Origin: Clostridiales bacterium
GTDB taxonomy: Bacteria; Bacillota; Clostridia; Christensenellales; Aristaeellaceae
Assembly (NCBI GenBank): GCA_012517815.1
Contig: JAAYUF010000074.1
Location: forward strand, 1-41,802
Direction of reading: 5' to 3'
Length of the DNA: 41,802 bases
Position numbers and translations under genes: made by a program. Positions within the stretch are counted from its first letter, which is position 1. Each line of letters starts with the position of its first letter. The notes beneath the pieces are model-generated. The model was not told where the DNA came from. It did not search any database and was given only the letters and a program-made list of their open reading frames with translations. Below, piece by piece: positions 39,930 through 41,802 of the stretch.

Positions 39930-40503
39930 AAAGGGTTTCTAGCCATTCACCCACAACGGTTCGCGGTTACTGCGCGAATTCCCGGAACGCCAAATGTAAC
40001 CGTCAACCCGAAACTTTTTTCCATTGGTCGGTTTTCATACAGATACATATGTAACCAAATTATAAAGTCGGATCTGAGGGGCAATGTATAACTATCGAAC
40101 TGCGTGTATAATTATCCCGTTTCTATCTCGCGCGGCCGTCAACGCCGGGTTCATCCTCCCACGGCCGACCCGGGACAGGGCAGGCCGATCAGGGGCCGTG
40201 GGTTGGGATGCCGTGACGTCGGCCAGGCCCGCGCGGTTGCCGGGCGACTGCCACCGATCGCCACCGACTGCTGACCGGCCGCGCCTTGGAAGCCCGACAG
40301 CCGTACCGGCGGGTCAGGCGGGCGCGGCGCGCTTGGCGCAGGGCCGCAAGGAGCAGCCGGAAGACCCGACAGGGATGCTGCCGCGAGAGGAGCGCGCGGC
40401 TTTTCTTCGGCCGCTTGCCTTGAGAGGGGGCCGGCCTGCCCGTCGCCTGAACCGCTTGCGCGTTGCCACCAATGGGAACCTGGCGGCCGCGCTGATACGG
40501 CGG
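39930..40503. other. Intergenic region without a credible gene
   Basis: 39,930-40,130 is AT-richer and promoter-like in composition. It contains TGTAACC twice (about 39,996 and 40,050) and a TATAAT-like box near 40,111. From 40,140 on, the sequence becomes extremely GC-rich. A long plus-strand frame (40,084-40,914) crosses the tandem repeats and the end of the opposite gene and looks like a composition artefact. Confidence 0.45.
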
Positions 40504-40713
40504 ACGGGAGGCGGGGCCGCCGCCTGCCCGGCAGCGCAGGGTTACGCCGTGGGGAGGACGGGAAGCGGGGCCGCCGCCTGCCCGGCAGCGCAGGGATACG
40601 CCGTGGGGAGGACGGGAAGCGGGGCCGCCGCCTGTCCGGCAGCGCAGGGATACGCCGTGGGGAGGACGGGAAGCGGGGCCGCCTGTCCGGCAGCGCAGGG
40701 ATACGCCGTGGCG
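40504..40713. repeat. 54-bp tandem repeat, four copies
   Basis: Copies start at 40504, 40558, 40612 and 40666. The unit begins ACGGGAAGCGGGGCCGCC and ends with TACGCCGTGGGGAGG. Copies 2 and 3 differ by one base; copy 4 lacks three bases (GCC). The unit length is a multiple of three, which keeps artefactual frames open on both strands. It lies downstream of the DUF4340-like gene. Such near-identical copies suggest a recently expanded, length-variable locus. Confidence 0.92.
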
Positions 40714-40807
40714 ACAGGCGGCAAACGTGACAGCCGCCGGGGCTGCGAGGCTTGGGCGCAGGCAAAACCCGGCGGCCACCGCCCGCTTACGAGGCGGCCG
40801 GGGTCGC

Positions 40808-41802
40808 CTAGGGTTGCGGCGTGGCTGTGGGCGCGGTGCCCACCATTCCGTCAAAGTAGGATTGCATGTTGGCGACATCGCGTTTATTTACCAGCATGGT
40901 CGCGTCGCCGTTGACCACCGCCTGATCGAAGTTTTCGTCGTAGGGGTAGTAGGCCGCGGTGACCGTCTCAAAGCCCGGCCGGTTCTGGGTGAAGGTGACG
41001 CTCAGCACCGGCTCCGCGTCCGTGGCGACGGGCTTGTCGGTGTACGTTTCCGCCTGAATGTCTTTGAGGTAGTTCACAAACAGGTTAAACAGCGTGCTCT
41101 TCATCTCCTGCCCGTCCACCTGATAGACCACCTGCGTGGTCTGGTCGCCGTTTTCCGCGGTGACCACCTGCGTGGAGGAGGTGACGGTCTTGGTGACGCC
41201 TTTCATGGTGGCGGTCAGGCCGGTCAGCTCGCCCGCGCTCAGCTGCAGGGGCCGGGACGCGCGCAGATCGTCCGGCGTGAGCTTGAGCAGCGCGGCCAGG
41301 GTATCGGCGCTGACCAGGAACACGCGGCTGGTCTTGCTGTGGGTCATGTACACGTTGCCGTCGGCATCCGCGTTGCCAAACCATAGGGTGATGGAGCGTT
41401 CCACCGACACGTTCGGTTCCGGGGTGGCGGTGGGTTCCGCGGTCGGCGTTTCGGTGGGCACGTTGGACGCGTCCTCCGCCAGGGCGGCGGGCAGCGCGCC
41501 GCTGTTCGCGGCGGTGGCCGTGGCGGTGGGGGTTGCGGTAGCGTTGGCGGCCGGCGTCGCGGTCTCCTTGGACGCCGCGGTTGCGGCGGCCGTGGGAGCG
41601 GCTGTCGCGGTGGGCGTTGCCGCCGGGGTTGTCGCCGGGGTTGTCGCCGGGGTCGCCGCCGGGGTTGCCGCCGGGGTTGCCGCCGGGGTTGCCGCCGGGG
41701 TTGCCGCCGGGGTTGCCGCCGGGGTTGCCGCCGGGGTTGCCGCCGGGGTTGCCGCCGGGGTTGCCGTCGGGGTTGCCGTCGGGGTTGCCGTCGGGGTTGC
41801 CG
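40808..41802 (-). CDS. DUF4340-like protein, 3' part only (runs off the window)
   Basis: The open frame covers at least 331 residues and continues beyond the right edge, so the true start is not visible; a GTG at 41461 is in frame but is not the start, because the frame stays open. The visible N-terminal part is a long Ala/Thr/Pro linker. The C-terminal 200 residues match the DUF4340 pattern (SITLWFGNADADGNVYMTHS, VFLVSADTLAALLKL, then DDLRASRPL). DUF4340 proteins often accompany ABC-2/Gld-type transporters and are membrane-anchored. No neighbour here allows that to be checked. The end is at TAG 40808. Confidence 0.8.
   Translation of the reverse strand, partial: ATPTATPTATPTATPAATPAATPAATPAATPAATPAATPAATPAATPAATPATTPATTPAATPTATAAPTAAATAASKETATPAANATATPTATATAANSGALPAALAEDASNVPTETPTAEPTATPEPNVSVERSITLWFGNADADGNVYMTHSKTSRVFLVSADTLAALLKLTPDDLRASRPLQLSAGELTGLTATMKGVTKTVTSSTQVVTAENGDQTTQVVYQVDGQEMKSTLFNLFVNYLKDIQAETYTDKPVATDAEPVLSVTFTQNRPGFETVTAAYYPYDENFDQAVVNGDATMLVNKRDVANMQSYFDGMVGTAPTATPQP
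41621..41802 (-). repeat. 12-bp tandem repeat coding for a TPAA/TPTA linker
   Basis: Fifteen units of 12 bp (CGCCGGGGTTGC type on the plus strand), reaching the window edge. On the coding strand each unit gives Ala-Ala-Thr-Pro or a variant (Ala-Thr-Thr-Pro near 41,630, Thr-Ala-Thr-Pro after 41,764). Three unit variants cluster in blocks, a sign of expansion by slippage. Confidence 0.93.

Noticed and set aside
40504-40713. CRISPR array
   Set aside because: The repeats are directly adjacent with no unique spacers, and no cas genes are present.
40084-40914. Long plus-strand open frame of 276 codons, repetitive Gly/Ala/Cys product
   Set aside because: It has no ribosome-binding site, runs through the tandem repeats and into the opposite DUF4340-like gene, and its composition follows GC bias rather than protein sense.

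Overview
The window is very GC-rich DNA with tight operons, many four-base start/stop overlaps, sigma-A-type promoters and strong hairpin terminators. YesM/YesN-type two-component regulators, family-1 sugar-binding proteins, a reverse-type rubrerythrin, AddB, and an AgrB/AgrD pair all point to an anaerobic, probably gut-associated, high-GC Clostridia-class Bacillota (inference; no rRNA gene is present). I see no tRNA, rRNA, CRISPR array or intact insertion sequence.

Left part (1-6,980, all minus strand): a sugar ABC importer (binding protein, two permeases) is followed by its likely AraC-type response regulator and LytS/YesM-type sensor kinase. Next (7,157-16,731) comes a housekeeping block: a PflX-like radical SAM protein, mnmE divergent from addB, a small P-loop protein, threonine synthase, a membrane protein and a reverse rubrerythrin. 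From 16,743 to 19,000 the sequence is more accessory: a membrane-anchored protein whose 5' end is partly duplicated upstream, a very large palindrome, and an AT-rich island with a small membrane protein.

A second sugar locus (19,043-29,723, plus strand) holds an AraC regulator, a binding protein, two permeases and two different family-2 glycoside hydrolases. It looks like a galactoside uptake and hydrolysis unit. Neither importer carries an ATPase gene, so a shared ATPase must be encoded elsewhere. Then come a small conserved-looking protein, a secreted protein behind a consensus promoter with a long leader, and a 1,232-residue secreted leucine-rich-repeat protein built of six modules.

The most interesting unit is the minus-strand operon at 36,152-39,866. 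In transcription order it encodes a DUF5317-like membrane protein, a small membrane protein resembling an AgrC sensor domain without a kinase, AgrB, a 40-residue AgrD-like cyclic peptide precursor too short for ordinary ORF finding, and a membrane GGDEF + HD-GYP protein. There is no AgrC kinase or AgrA regulator. I infer a peptide quorum-sensing system wired to cyclic-di-GMP. The right edge holds a 54-bp tandem repeat and the 3' part of a DUF4340-like protein with a Pro/Thr/Ala repeat linker that runs off the window.
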